Positions 35,794 to 44,880 of a DNA stretch of 64,000 nt are shown one piece after another. The stretch covers positions 62,001 to 126,000 of the forward strand of contig NZ_FQXD01000003.1 in assembly GCF_900129865.1 (NCBI RefSeq), given 5' to 3'. The notes under the pieces are model-generated. The model searched no databases. It was not told the DNA's origin and saw only the letters and a list, made by a program, of their open reading frames with translations. Each line of letters starts with the position of its first letter. The first letter of the stretch is position 1. Source of the stretch: Virgibacillus chiguensis (GTDB lineage: Bacteria; Bacillota; Bacilli; Bacillales; Amphibacillaceae). The position numbers and the translations under genes are program-made.

Positions 35794-36942
35794 GTGAAAC
35801 CATTAGAGGGAATAAAAGTGTTAGATTTTACAAGGGTTTTAGCTGGCCCATTTGCTACAAAAATACTAGCAGATTTCGGTGCTGAAGTTATAAAAATAGA
35901 AAGAACAGGGCAAGGAGACGATACACGTTCTTTTGGTCCATTTCAAAATGGGTTAAGTGGCTATTTTGTTTGTTTAAATACTGGAAAAAAGAGCGTTGAA
36001 CTAAACTTAAAAGACCCTGACTCTATTTGTTTATTAAAGGAAATGGTGAAAGATGTAGATGTCGTAATTGAAAATTTTAGACCTGGAATTATGCGCAAAT
36101 TTAATTTAGATTACGCGTCTTTAAAAGCTATCAAACCAGATATAATTTATGCTTCTATTTCCGGTTTTGGACAAGAAGGTGTCTGGAGTAATAAGCCTGC
36201 CTATGATCTTATTGCACAAGCAGCAGGAGGCATAATGAGTATTAATGGTTATCCCGATTCACCACCGACTCGAGTTGGCGCTTCTTTAGGAGATACTAGT
36301 GCTGGTTTAAATGCAACGATTGGTATCACTACTGCTTTATTTCATAGAGAGCGAACGGGCGAAGGGCAGCAAATTGATGTGGCGATGGTAGACTCGATAT
36401 ATGCATTATTGGAGAGTAATGTGATGCGGTATACCGTAGAAAAAAATATTCCACAACGTATTGGAAATCGGCACCCGATAAGTGCACCGTTTGATATATA
36501 TCAATCAAAAGAAGGATATTTAGCTATTGCTATTGCTAATGAATCATTGTTTGAAAGATTTGCTATATTCATTCATCGAGAAGATATGCTAGAGGATGAA
36601 CGATTTCGTACAGATAATAATAGACAGAATTACCAAGAATTATTAAAAGTTGAAATAGAAAATTGGTTATGTCAATACACTGCAACAGAGGCAGCAGCTT
36701 TACTTGAACAAGGGGGAATACCTTGTTCTGTTATACACGACATTAAAGATATTTCTGAAAGTGCCTATATAAAAGAGAGAAATATGCTTGTAGATGTAAA
36801 CCAATTAGATCATGGGTTGTTTAAAATACCCGGGAATCCTATTAAGTTATCAAGCTTAAAACAAACGAATATGCAGCGAGCACCAGAGCTTGGAGAGCAT
36901 ACAGAAGCTATACTTGAAAAATATAAGGAGATGATGAAATGA
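35794..36942 (+). CDS. Family III CoA-transferase (CaiB/BaiF type)
   Basis: This enzyme moves CoA between carboxylic acids through an aspartyl-CoA thioester. It has 382 residues. Family blocks are LEGIKVLDFTRVLAGPF, LADFGAEVIKIE, VVIENFRPGIM, the AYDLIAQAAGG region and GASLGDTSAG, whose Asp167 aligns with the catalytic aspartate (Asp169 in formyl-CoA transferase). It starts at GTG behind AAAGGGGGAC. Its stop overlaps the start of the following acyl-CoA dehydrogenase gene (ATGA), so the two act together, like CaiB with CaiA in carnitine metabolism. hutU follows directly, suggesting an imidazole acid as substrate. Confidence 0.9.
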   Translation: MKPLEGIKVLDFTRVLAGPFATKILADFGAEVIKIERTGQGDDTRSFGPFQNGLSGYFVCLNTGKKSVELNLKDPDSICLLKEMVKDVDVVIENFRPGIMRKFNLDYASLKAIKPDIIYASISGFGQEGVWSNKPAYDLIAQAAGGIMSINGYPDSPPTRVGASLGDTSAGLNATIGITTALFHRERTGEGQQIDVAMVDSIYALLESNVMRYTVEKNIPQRIGNRHPISAPFDIYQSKEGYLAIAIANESLFERFAIFIHREDMLEDERFRTDNNRQNYQELLKVEIENWLCQYTATEAAALLEQGGIPCSVIHDIKDISESAYIKERNMLVDVNQLDHGLFKIPGNPIKLSSLKQTNMQRAPELGEHTEAILEKYKEMMK

Positions 36943-38075
36943 ACTTTGGGTATACGGAGGAACAAATAAGTATTCGAAGCATGGTTCATGAATATGCGAA
37001 AAATGTATTGGCGCCCCGCGCAAAAGAGTTGGATGAGAAGAATGCATTCCCTTTGGAGCACATAAAGTCTATGGGGGAACTTGGATTGTTAGGAATAGCA
37101 TACCCAGAAGAATTTGGCGGTGTAGGTGCTGACTCTATAACGGAAGCAATAGCAGTTGAAGAAATAACATATGGCTGTGCAGCAACTGGTTCCATATTAA
37201 CAGCCCATTATTTAGGAGTTGATGGTTTATTCTTAGCTGGGAGTGTTGAACAAAAAAAGGAGTACTTAACCCCTGGTTGTAAAGGTGAAAAGCTATTTGC
37301 ATTTGGGTTAACAGAACCGATTGGAGGAACAGATGTAGGTTCCATGAAAACGACAGCCGTAAAGGATGGGGATGATTATGTTTTAAACGGTATGAAACAT
37401 TTTATTACTAATGGTAAATACGCTGATATTATTGTTGTTTATGCAAAAACGGATACATCAAAAGGAAATAAAGGCATTAGTGCTTTTATAGTAGAAAACG
37501 GAACAGAAGGGCTCTCGTTTGGAGTAGGGGATGACAAAATGGGGATTAGGGGAGCAACCACAGATGAAGTGATTTTTGAAAACTGTCGAATACCAAAAGA
37601 AAATCTTTTGGGAGAAGAGGGGGATGGTTTTAAGCTTGCTATGCAAGTTGTGGATAGGGGAAGGATAGGCATTGCGGCGATGGCTGTAGGTTTATCACAA
37701 GCTGCCTTAGATGCAGCAGTTCAATATGCTAAAGAAAGGCCAGCATTTGGCAACCCCATTGCGGAATATCAAGGTGTGCAGTGGATGATGGCTGAAATGA
37801 AAGCTGATTTAGAAGTATCTCGTATGTACACGTATTACGCAGCTTCATTAAAAGATAACGGAGGAAGAATTTCTCAAGAAGCAGCTATTGCGAAATTAAT
37901 AACGTCTGAAGCGAGTCAAAGAATTGTACATAAAGCAGTTCAAATTCATGGCGGTTATGGATATATGAAAGAATTTCCGGTAGAAAGATATTATCGCGAT
38001 CAACGAATATTAGAAATATTTGAAGGCACGTCTCAAATACAAAAAATTGTTATCGCTAGTCACTTATTAAAATGA
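36939..38075 (+). CDS. Acyl-CoA dehydrogenase (short/medium-chain type)
   Basis: This 378-residue FAD enzyme oxidises an acyl-CoA at the alpha-beta bond. LGIAYPEEFGGVGAD, AFGLTEPIGGTDVGSM, YVLNGMKHFITNG and IHGGYGYMKEFPVERYYRD are standard family blocks; the catalytic base is Glu362 in FEGTSQIQ. It is translationally coupled to the CoA-transferase and lies 35 bp before hutU. In the Cai system the homologous pair interconverts crotonobetainyl- and butyrobetainyl-CoA; by analogy this one could turn imidazolepropionyl-CoA into urocanoyl-CoA. That substrate is inference; a generic butyryl-CoA-type enzyme is the alternative. Confidence 0.92.
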   Translation: MNFGYTEEQISIRSMVHEYAKNVLAPRAKELDEKNAFPLEHIKSMGELGLLGIAYPEEFGGVGADSITEAIAVEEITYGCAATGSILTAHYLGVDGLFLAGSVEQKKEYLTPGCKGEKLFAFGLTEPIGGTDVGSMKTTAVKDGDDYVLNGMKHFITNGKYADIIVVYAKTDTSKGNKGISAFIVENGTEGLSFGVGDDKMGIRGATTDEVIFENCRIPKENLLGEEGDGFKLAMQVVDRGRIGIAAMAVGLSQAALDAAVQYAKERPAFGNPIAEYQGVQWMMAEMKADLEVSRMYTYYAASLKDNGGRISQEAAIAKLITSEASQRIVHKAVQIHGGYGYMKEFPVERYYRDQRILEIFEGTSQIQKIVIASHLLK

Positions 38076-38110
38076 TTCCTTCATAAAGAATATAAAGGGG
38101 AGATGTTACG

Positions 38111-39778
38111 ATGAAGACAAATCAAGTTATTAAGGCACCTACGGGGTCGGAATTAACATGTAAAGGTTGGCAGCAAGAAGCAGCAATGAGGATGTTAATG
38201 AATAATTTAGACCCACAAGTGGCAGAAAATCCAGATGAATTAGTTGTCTATGGTGGGATAGGCAAAGCAGCAAGGAATTGGGAATCTTTCCATCAAATAA
38301 TTGCTACGTTGAAAAAGCTGGAAAACGATGAGACACTAATTGTACAATCTGGAAAGCCTGTAGCTGTATTTAAAACACATGACCATGCACCTCGTGTATT
38401 AATCGCAAACTCAAATATCGTGCCCAGTTGGGCAAATTGGGATCACTTTTATAAATTGGAAAGTGAAGGCCTTATGATGTATGGGCAAATGACAGCTGGT
38501 AGTTGGATATATATTGGGGCACAAGGCATTTTACAAGGAACTTATTTGAGCTTTGTAGAAGCTGGCAAAAAAGCGTTTGGATCGGCAGATTTATCCGGAA
38601 GACTTATTTTAACAGGCGGCATGGGAGGTATGAGTGGTGCGCAACCATTAGCAGGGAAAATGGCTGGAGCGGTTACGCTTGTAGTCGAAGTAGAAAGAAA
38701 ACGAATTGAACGCAAAATAAATGAGGGCTATTGTGATTACTTGGTTACCGACATAGACGAGGCTTTACAGCTAGTGAATAAATATCGCCAAAAAAGGGAA
38801 GCTGTTTCCATTGGTCTTGTTGGTAATTGTGCTGATATATTTCCAGCTATTTATGAAAAGGGAATCGTCCCAGATATTGTAACAGATCAAACGAGCGCGC
38901 ATGACCCAATAAATGGATATATACCAAATGGAATGCGTTTCGAACAAGCCTTGGTATTACGAAAGAATGACCCTAAAGCTTATGAAGAAAAGGCAAAAGC
39001 TGCTATGGGTGTTCATGTTCAGGCAATGTTGGATTTTCAAGCATCTGGTTCTGAAGTGTTTGATTATGGTAATAATATTCGGGCTTATGCGAAAGAAATG
39101 GGAGTTGAAAATGCTTTTGATTTTCCTGGCTTTGTTCCTGCTTATATCCGTCCGTTATTTTGTGAAGGGAAAGGGCCATTTCGTTGGGCAGCGCTTTCAG
39201 GTGATCCAGAGGATATTTATCGTACGGACCGTCTAGTTAAAGAAATGTTTGCTGAAGATGCGTCTCTTGTAAAGTGGATAAATATGGCACAAAAAATGAT
39301 ACAATGGCAAGGGCTTCCTTCTCGCATCTGCTGGCTCGGATATGGAGATCGTCATCGTTTTGCTTTAGAAGTTAACAAGCTGGTTGCCACAGGGGAAATG
39401 AAAGCTCCTATTGTATTCGGTCGTGATCATCTTGATTCAGGGTCGGTAGCTTCTCCAAATCGAGAGACAGAAGGGATGAAAGATGGAAGTGATGCCGTTT
39501 CTGATTGGCCAATATTGAATGCACTCCTTAATACGGCAGGTGGTGCTAGTTGGGTTAGCGTACATCATGGTGGTGGTGTTGGTATGGGATATTCACAGCA
39601 TGCGGGTCAAGTTATTGTAGCAGATGGCACGAAAGAAGCAGCTGAAAAAATAAAGCGGGTTTTAATCACTGATCCTGGCATGGGAGTAGCGAGGCATGTG
39701 GACGCTGGATATGATATTGCCATTGAAACAGCAAAAGAGAAAGGAATTCACATTCCGATGATGGATTCCGAAGTATAG
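38111..39778 (+). CDS. hutU: Urocanate hydratase
   Basis: This NAD+-dependent enzyme adds water to urocanate to give imidazolonepropionate, the second step of histidine degradation. It is 555 residues, full length. Recognisable blocks are [17 protein letters not shown] near the N-terminus, [27 protein letters not shown], the NAD-binding [10 protein letters not shown] and the C-terminal [27 protein letters not shown] precedes the ATG. In B. subtilis hutU follows hutH; here it follows the acyl-CoA dehydrogenase and is some 3.3 kb upstream of hutH's unit. Confidence 0.97.
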   Translation: MKTNQVIKAPTGSELTCKGWQQEAAMRMLMNNLDPQVAENPDELVVYGGIGKAARNWESFHQIIATLKKLENDETLIVQSGKPVAVFKTHDHAPRVLIANSNIVPSWANWDHFYKLESEGLMMYGQMTAGSWIYIGAQGILQGTYLSFVEAGKKAFGSADLSGRLILTGGMGGMSGAQPLAGKMAGAVTLVVEVERKRIERKINEGYCDYLVTDIDEALQLVNKYRQKREAVSIGLVGNCADIFPAIYEKGIVPDIVTDQTSAHDPINGYIPNGMRFEQALVLRKNDPKAYEEKAKAAMGVHVQAMLDFQASGSEVFDYGNNIRAYAKEMGVENAFDFPGFVPAYIRPLFCEGKGPFRWAALSGDPEDIYRTDRLVKEMFAEDASLVKWINMAQKMIQWQGLPSRICWLGYGDRHRFALEVNKLVATGEMKAPIVFGRDHLDSGSVASPNRETEGMKDGSDAVSDWPILNALLNTAGGASWVSVHHGGGVGMGYSQHAGQVIVADGTKEAAEKIKRVLITDPGMGVARHVDAGYDIAIETAKEKGIHIPMMDSEV

Positions 39779-39847
39779 TCGAAGAATTTGAACTGCTGAG
39801 ATTTTCCTTTTTATACAAATTTTAAAGTTTATCGTTAAATAAACGAC

Positions 39848-39891
39848 AGCGTTTTTTCGTCATCAGATTGGTGACAAGCAAAATTTTTCTA
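39848..39891 (+). repeat. Short palindromic repeat (R2), degenerate copy
   Basis: AGCGTTTTTTCGTCATCAGA followed by TTGGTGACAAGCAAAATTTTTCTA matches the right two-thirds of the R2 element at 7036. It lies in the 203-bp gap between hutU and hutG and might affect read-through between them. Confidence 0.5.
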
Positions 39892-39981
39892 ACCATGATC
39901 AGTGTGCTCCCATAGAGAAATAAAGGGTTTTCGTATAGAACAATAGCTTTTGTCACAAAGCATCTGAAAGGTGGTTGAAAC

Positions 39982-40944
39982 ATGTACTCGATGACAGAAA
40001 AACAATGGTGGTCTGGAAGGGTTGATCATGCGACAGATCCAGCTTACTTTCGGTTTCACCAAGCTATTCAATTAAAAGACATTGCATCATGTAAACAAGA
40101 TAATGATTTAAAGGAATCCATAGCTTTGCTTGGGTTCTCTTCTGATGAAGGTGTTCGTAGAAATAAAGGTCGAGTCGGTGCGGCAAAAGCGCCATATGAA
40201 ATTAGATCTGTACTGGCAAATTTAGCCTACCATTTAGAAAAATTGTCTCTATTTGACGTAGGGAATGTAAGTTGTATAGATCAACAATTAGAAGCATCAC
40301 AAGAAGAATTAGGGAAATACATGCATTATTTACTACGAGCACAATCCACACCAATTATACTTGGTGGAGGACATGAAACATTATATGGACATTATCTTGG
40401 GGCACGTCAATATGCCAATCAAACAACGAAACTGGGGATAATCAATATGGATGCCCATTTTGATTTACGAAATGATTTTCCGCCAACTTCAGGTACGATG
40501 TTTAAACAAATATTGGAGCAAGATAAGTATGCAGGGTATTTATGTTTAGGTATTCAAAAATGGGGAAATACGCAAGCTCTTTTTCAAGAAGCAGCTCAGT
40601 ATCAAAGTAATTATATTTTTGCTGAGGACGTAGCCAATGATAGCCAAACTATAAAAGTGATAGACGATTTTACGAAACAGCATGATTATATTATCTTCAC
40701 TTTATGTATGGACGCGGTGGAAGCAACTGCAGCTCCAGGTGTGAGCGCTCCATCTCCGCTTGGGTTAGAACCTAAAATAGTTAGAGACTTGATACGGTAT
40801 ATAGTAGCCAAACCGAATGTACTTAGTATGGATATTTCCGAGGTAAACCCTGTTGTTGATGAAAATAATAAAACAGTAAAATTAGCTGCTTATTTTATTG
40901 CAGAAGCTATGCAATCCATACAAAATAGAAAAAATATGCTATAA
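39982..40944 (+). CDS. hutG: Formimidoylglutamase
   Basis: This manganese enzyme of the ureohydrolase (arginase) family converts N-formimino-glutamate to glutamate and formamide, the fourth step of histidine breakdown. It has 320 residues. Metal-ligand blocks are GGGHETLYGHYLG, NMDAHFDLR and the arginase-family aspartates in FTLCMDAVEATAAPG and SMDISEVNPVVD. AAGGTGGTTG precedes the ATG. It lies 13 bp before hutI, so the two are cotranscribed. Its HutG type, rather than HutF plus formylglutamase, implies the direct formamide-releasing route. Confidence 0.95.
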   Translation: MYSMTEKQWWSGRVDHATDPAYFRFHQAIQLKDIASCKQDNDLKESIALLGFSSDEGVRRNKGRVGAAKAPYEIRSVLANLAYHLEKLSLFDVGNVSCIDQQLEASQEELGKYMHYLLRAQSTPIILGGGHETLYGHYLGARQYANQTTKLGIINMDAHFDLRNDFPPTSGTMFKQILEQDKYAGYLCLGIQKWGNTQALFQEAAQYQSNYIFAEDVANDSQTIKVIDDFTKQHDYIIFTLCMDAVEATAAPGVSAPSPLGLEPKIVRDLIRYIVAKPNVLSMDISEVNPVVDENNKTVKLAAYFIAEAMQSIQNRKNML

Positions 40945-40957
40945 AGGGGCGTTATAG

Positions 40958-42238
40958 ATGTCAAACTCTCTATTTGTGAAAAATGCCGCGCAGGTAATTA
41001 CGATGCAAGGTCATACAGATAAACCAGCTAAAAAAGAAGCGATGAAGCAATTAAGCATTGTTGAGAATGGAAGTGTGTTAGCTCAAGACGGAGAAATAAT
41101 AGCAGTAGGTACGGAAGCAGAAATAAAAAACAATTATCCAGACGTAGTTAGAAATGCGAAAGAAATTCATGCAACAGGAAAAATTGTCACACCTGGGCTT
41201 ATTGATCCACATACACATCTTGTACATGCTGGAACGAGAGAAAATGAGTATGCAATGCGACTAAAAGGAAAGACGTATATGGATATTATGCATGCAGGCG
41301 GTGGAATTCATGCAACGACAGAAGCGACGCAGAAAGCAGATTTTGAACAACTCTATCAAGCGGCAAAAAAAAGGTTAGATACGTTTCTATTACATGGTGT
41401 GACAACAATTGAAGCGAAAAGTGGCTATGGTCTTACAACAGAACACGAATTAAAGCAATTGGAAGTAGCGCAGCAGTTAAATATGGATCATGTCATGGAT
41501 ATTGTATCTACATTTATGGGGGCGCATGCAATTCCAATTACAGAAAAAAACCACCCGGAAAAATTTGTCGATAAAGTGATTCATGAAATGCTTCCAGAAG
41601 TAGCCAAGCGTAATTTAGCAGTGTTTAACGATGTTTTTTGTGAGCGTGGTGTATTTACGCCTGATCAATCCAGACGAATTTTAGAAGCAGGAAAGCAATA
41701 TGGCCTTATACCTAAAATTCATGCGGATGAAATTGAGCCATACGGTGGAGCAGAGTTAGCTGCGGAAGTAGGTGCTATTTCTGCAGATCATTTGTTAAAA
41801 GCTTCTGAAATAGGAATGAATAAAATGGCAGAAAATGATGTCGTTGGTGTTCTTCTGCCTGGCACTGCTTTTTTCCTAATGGCGGCATTTGCAGATGCAC
41901 GGAAGATGATTGATAATGGGGTTGCTGTTGCATTATCAACGGATGCTAATCCAGGATCCTCTCCAACATTATCATTGCCATTTATTATGAATTTAGGTTG
42001 TTTAAAGATGGAAATGACACCAGAAGAGGTGCTTACGGCAACAACAATAAATGCTGCTCACGCTATTGACTGTGCAAAAGAGGTTGGTAGTTTAGAAGTT
42101 GGTAAAAAAGCAGATATAACGATTTTTGATGTACCTAACTACTTAACATTATCCTATCAGTATGGGATGAATCATGTAGATACAGTGATTAAAAATGGGG
42201 GAATTGTTGTGGAAGATAGACATTTAGTGTATTACTAA
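40958..42238 (+). CDS. hutI: Imidazolonepropionase
   Basis: This metal-dependent amidohydrolase opens the imidazolone ring to give N-formimino-glutamate, the third step. It has 426 residues. The metal site is visible in DPHTHLVHAGTR, the distal ligands in KIHADEIEPYGGAEL, SADHLLKAS and STDANPGSSPT. AAAGGGGCG precedes the ATG. It ends the hutU-hutG-hutI run; about 157 bp then separates it from hutP, which appears to begin a new transcription unit. Confidence 0.97.
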   Translation: MSNSLFVKNAAQVITMQGHTDKPAKKEAMKQLSIVENGSVLAQDGEIIAVGTEAEIKNNYPDVVRNAKEIHATGKIVTPGLIDPHTHLVHAGTRENEYAMRLKGKTYMDIMHAGGGIHATTEATQKADFEQLYQAAKKRLDTFLLHGVTTIEAKSGYGLTTEHELKQLEVAQQLNMDHVMDIVSTFMGAHAIPITEKNHPEKFVDKVIHEMLPEVAKRNLAVFNDVFCERGVFTPDQSRRILEAGKQYGLIPKIHADEIEPYGGAELAAEVGAISADHLLKASEIGMNKMAENDVVGVLLPGTAFFLMAAFADARKMIDNGVAVALSTDANPGSSPTLSLPFIMNLGCLKMEMTPEEVLTATTINAAHAIDCAKEVGSLEVGKKADITIFDVPNYLTLSYQYGMNHVDTVIKNGGIVVEDRHLVYY

Positions 42239-42395
42239 GTAATTGGAATTGATGAGAATGTACAGTTTTTGTTAAAAGTAAAAAATAATATTACGCTTCG
42301 TTTTCACAATCTTGACGAAATTATTGGAGAACGCATATACTGAAGATAGCTATTAGTTATTAGAAAAGATGTCGGCTTAGGGGTATGTACTAATC

Positions 42396-42833
42396 ATGAA
42401 TAACCATTTGCGTATTGGTAAGATTGCAACTTTACATGTCATGCTGGATGAGGAAGAACGTACTTACTTCTCATCTGCTTTTGAAACGGTGCAGGTTTGT
42501 GAGGGGAAAGTAGGGTCAATGGAATTACAGAAGGTTATTTCCTCTGTAGAAACCGCTGTTAAACGGAGTGGAATGATTGAAGGAAAGCTTTACCGTGAAA
42601 CGCATGCATTATATCATGCTATATTGGAAGCGCTTGAAGGTGTGACACGAGGGCAGTGGGCGCTTGGAGAAATGATGCGAACGGTTGGTTTGCGCTTTGC
42701 TGTCGTACGCGGAAAGCCGTATGAGCTTGAACAAGAAGGCGAGTGGATAGCGGTAGCCTTTTATGGGACAATTGGAGCGCCCATAAAAGGACTGGAACAC
42801 GAAGCAATTGGCTTAGGAATTAATCATATATAA
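42396..42833 (+). CDS. hutP: HutP, histidine-dependent RNA-binding antiterminator
   Basis: HutP binds hut mRNA in the presence of L-histidine and Mg2+ and prevents formation of a terminator. It has 145 residues and a strong match to B. subtilis HutP across KVGSMELQKVISSVETA, YRETHALYHAILEALEGVTRG (metal-binding histidines) and VAFYGTIGAPIKGLEHEA..GINHI. Its expected RNA target, a cluster of NAG triplets followed by a terminator, lies immediately downstream at 42843-42906. It is placed directly before hutH, as in B. subtilis. Confidence 0.95.
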   Translation: MNNHLRIGKIATLHVMLDEEERTYFSSAFETVQVCEGKVGSMELQKVISSVETAVKRSGMIEGKLYRETHALYHAILEALEGVTRGQWALGEMMRTVGLRFAVVRGKPYELEQEGEWIAVAFYGTIGAPIKGLEHEAIGLGINHI

Positions 42834-42842
42834 TCATTACCT

Positions 42843-42906
42843 ATAGTCGTTAGCTAAGTAGAGGTGATGATGGCTAGTTTTATCTGCCATTATTACCTCT
42901 TTTTTG
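42843..42906 (+). promoter_or_regulatory. HutP-controlled terminator between hutP and hutH
   Basis: A fifteen-base stem, AGAGGTGATGATGGC with GCCATTATTACCTCT (two G-U pairs) and T-run, lies at 42860-42906. Just before and within it is a series of NAG triplets (UAG at 42844, UAG at 42851, AAG at 42856, UAG at 42859, UAG at 42875), the type of site HutP binds in B. subtilis hut mRNA. Histidine-bound HutP would melt the stem and allow hutH transcription. Confidence 0.75.
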
Positions 42907-43070
42907 TTGTACTATAAGAAAGCATAAAGGCCAAAGGGGTATAAACTTCGGCTTTCGTCATAAAAAAAGGAAAATGCCAAGTTTCTCTTATGCACAAGTT
43001 TTGGGATGAAGGAAAACCCCACTACTTGAAGATACAGTTTAACAAAGACATTTCAAAAGGGGGAGTACGT

Positions 43071-44552
43071 ATGGTGGAATTAACAGGTCATTCATTAACG
43101 GTCGATGAAGTGAGGCGTGTTTGTGTTAATATGGAAGATATATCTATATGCAAAGAAAGCATGGAAAAAGTGAAAGCTAGTCGTAATAGCGTCGATCAAA
43201 TAGTAGCAAATCAGAAAACAGTTTACGGCATAAATACAGGATTTGGGAAACTTAGTGACGTTATTATTAATAATGATGACGTAAGCGATTTACAGTTGAA
43301 CTTAATTCGTTCGCATGCTTGTGGAGTTGGCGAGCCTTTTTCTGAAACAATTTCTCGGGCTATGCTATTACTGCGACTAAATGCTCTAGTGAAAGGTTTT
43401 TCTGGTGTTAGGCCAACATTGGTACACTTACTAGCAGAGCTGATTAACAAACAAGTTCATCCAGTTATTCCTCAACAAGGATCATTAGGGGCTTCAGGTG
43501 ATTTAGCTCCACTTGCGCATGTAGCTTTAGTGTTGATAGGAGAAGGCAACGTTTTCGGTAAGAACGGTGAAATAAGGTCTACAGAAATGGTTTTCTCAGA
43601 AAAAGAAATAGTCCCAATCATGTTACAGTCTAAGGAAGGGCTTGCGTTAATTAATGGAACGCAAGCAATGGTGGCAGTAGGTGTGATGAATTATATTGAA
43701 ACGGAAAAACTAGCGTTTGATAGTGAATGGATTGCAGCAATGACGATGGAAGGGCTTGAAGGTATTATCGATGCATTTCATCCAGCCGTTCATGAAGTGC
43801 GGGGTTACCCTCAACAGACAGCTGTAGCAGAGCGAATGAGGGAGTGGCTTAAAGGAAGCAAGTTAATTACACGTCAAGGTGAAAAACGAGTACAGGATGC
43901 GTATTCATTACGGTGCATCCCACAAGTTCATGGAGCTTCATGGCAGGCATTGGATTATGTGAAAGAGAAGTTAGAGATAGAAATCAATGCAGCCACAGAT
44001 AATCCGTTAATTTTAAATGATGGAAAGTTGATCGTTTCAGGCGGGAATTTTCACGGGCAGCCAATTGCTTTAGCAATGGATTTTTTGAAAATTGCAGTTG
44101 CTGAGTTAGCAAATATTTCTGAGCGTAGGGTGGAAAGGTTAGTTAACCCACAGTTAAATGATTTGCCAGCTTTCCTTAGCCCATCACCAGGACTCGAATC
44201 AGGAACTATGATTATGCAATATGTTGCTGCCTCCTTAGTATCAGAAAACAAGACGTTGGCGCATCCAGCTAGTGTGGATTCTATTCCTTCTTCTGCTAAT
44301 CAGGAAGATCATGTAAGTATGGGAACTATCGGAGCTAGACATGCGAAAATAATTATTGATAATTTGCGAAAAGTCATTGCTATAGAATGTATTTGTGCTC
44401 TTGAAGCTGTAGAATATAGGGGAGTTGATAAGATGGCTCCAAGAACGAGAGATAAATGGAAGAAATATAGAGAATTTGTGCCAAGGATTACCAAAGATCG
44501 CGTTTTTTCAAAAGATATAGAGCGGTTATCTGATACGCTATCAAGCCATTAG
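43071..44552 (+). CDS. hutH: Histidine ammonia-lyase
   Basis: This catalyses the first step of histidine degradation, non-oxidative removal of ammonia to give urocanate. It has 493 residues from the ATG at 43071, which follows GGGGGAGTACGT; an in-frame ATG at 42990 lacks homology. The MIO cofactor forms from Ala141-Ser142-Gly143 in [44 protein letters not shown] and [12 protein letters not shown] are all intact. It is expressed with hutP and depends on antitermination. It is separated from hutUGI, which lie upstream. Confidence 0.97.
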   Translation: MVELTGHSLTVDEVRRVCVNMEDISICKESMEKVKASRNSVDQIVANQKTVYGINTGFGKLSDVIINNDDVSDLQLNLIRSHACGVGEPFSETISRAMLLLRLNALVKGFSGVRPTLVHLLAELINKQVHPVIPQQGSLGASGDLAPLAHVALVLIGEGNVFGKNGEIRSTEMVFSEKEIVPIMLQSKEGLALINGTQAMVAVGVMNYIETEKLAFDSEWIAAMTMEGLEGIIDAFHPAVHEVRGYPQQTAVAERMREWLKGSKLITRQGEKRVQDAYSLRCIPQVHGASWQALDYVKEKLEIEINAATDNPLILNDGKLIVSGGNFHGQPIALAMDFLKIAVAELANISERRVERLVNPQLNDLPAFLSPSPGLESGTMIMQYVAASLVSENKTLAHPASVDSIPSSANQEDHVSMGTIGARHAKIIIDNLRKVIAIECICALEAVEYRGVDKMAPRTRDKWKKYREFVPRITKDRVFSKDIERLSDTLSSH

Positions 44553-44648
44553 ATTATAAGTGCTATTTTTGCTATGAAGTAGTTATCGTTTCAATCGAAT
44601 AAAAAGCCATCATGACTGCCGAGAGCGCTAGCGACCAATTATTATTTG

Positions 44649-44696
44649 TGCATATAAAATACCTCTTATATGCATTGGCACTATGCTGTTTTTTTA
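44649..44696 (+). terminator. Possible terminator after hutH
   Basis: The perfect nine-base stem TGCATATAA / TTATATGCA has an 8-base loop, then 14 bases, then TTTTTTT. The distance between stem and T-run is longer than usual. Confidence 0.4.
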
Positions 44697-44740
44697 GAGG
44701 AGTACGTTTGTAAGCCATAGGCATTTATGCATAAAAAGTC

Positions 44741-44769
44741 TTGACAATTATTGGAATAATTATTAGAAT
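44741..44769 (+). promoter_or_regulatory. Sigma-A promoter with AT-rich dyad before the nitronate monooxygenase gene
   Basis: TTGACA, a 17-bp spacer and TAGAAT form a near-consensus promoter. The spacer and flanks form an imperfect dyad centred on AATAATTATT (about 44747-44772), an arrangement typical of MarR- or TetR-type operators. The start codon is about 110 bp downstream. Confidence 0.65.
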
Positions 44770-44825
44770 TATCAGTAATCATACGATGGATTTAATGCTC
44801 ATAGTAAATTTGCTAGACGCGCTAC

Positions 44826-44839
44826 TGAAAGCGATTACT
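44826..44839 (+). promoter_or_regulatory. Probable cre (CcpA) site in the leader
   Basis: TGAAAGCGATTACT fits the CcpA consensus TGWAANCGNTNWCA at all but the last base. It lies about 55 bp downstream of the -10 box, a roadblock position, 42 bp before the nitronate monooxygenase start. Confidence 0.5.
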
Positions 44840-44880
44840 TTGGGTGGTAGGTCTAAATACAGACAAAAGGGGGAGTAAAA

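Noticed and set aside
44649-44696. A riboswitch downstream of hutH
   Set aside because: Only a single AT-rich hairpin and a T-run are present; there is no conserved aptamer motif and it does not directly precede the next gene's start.
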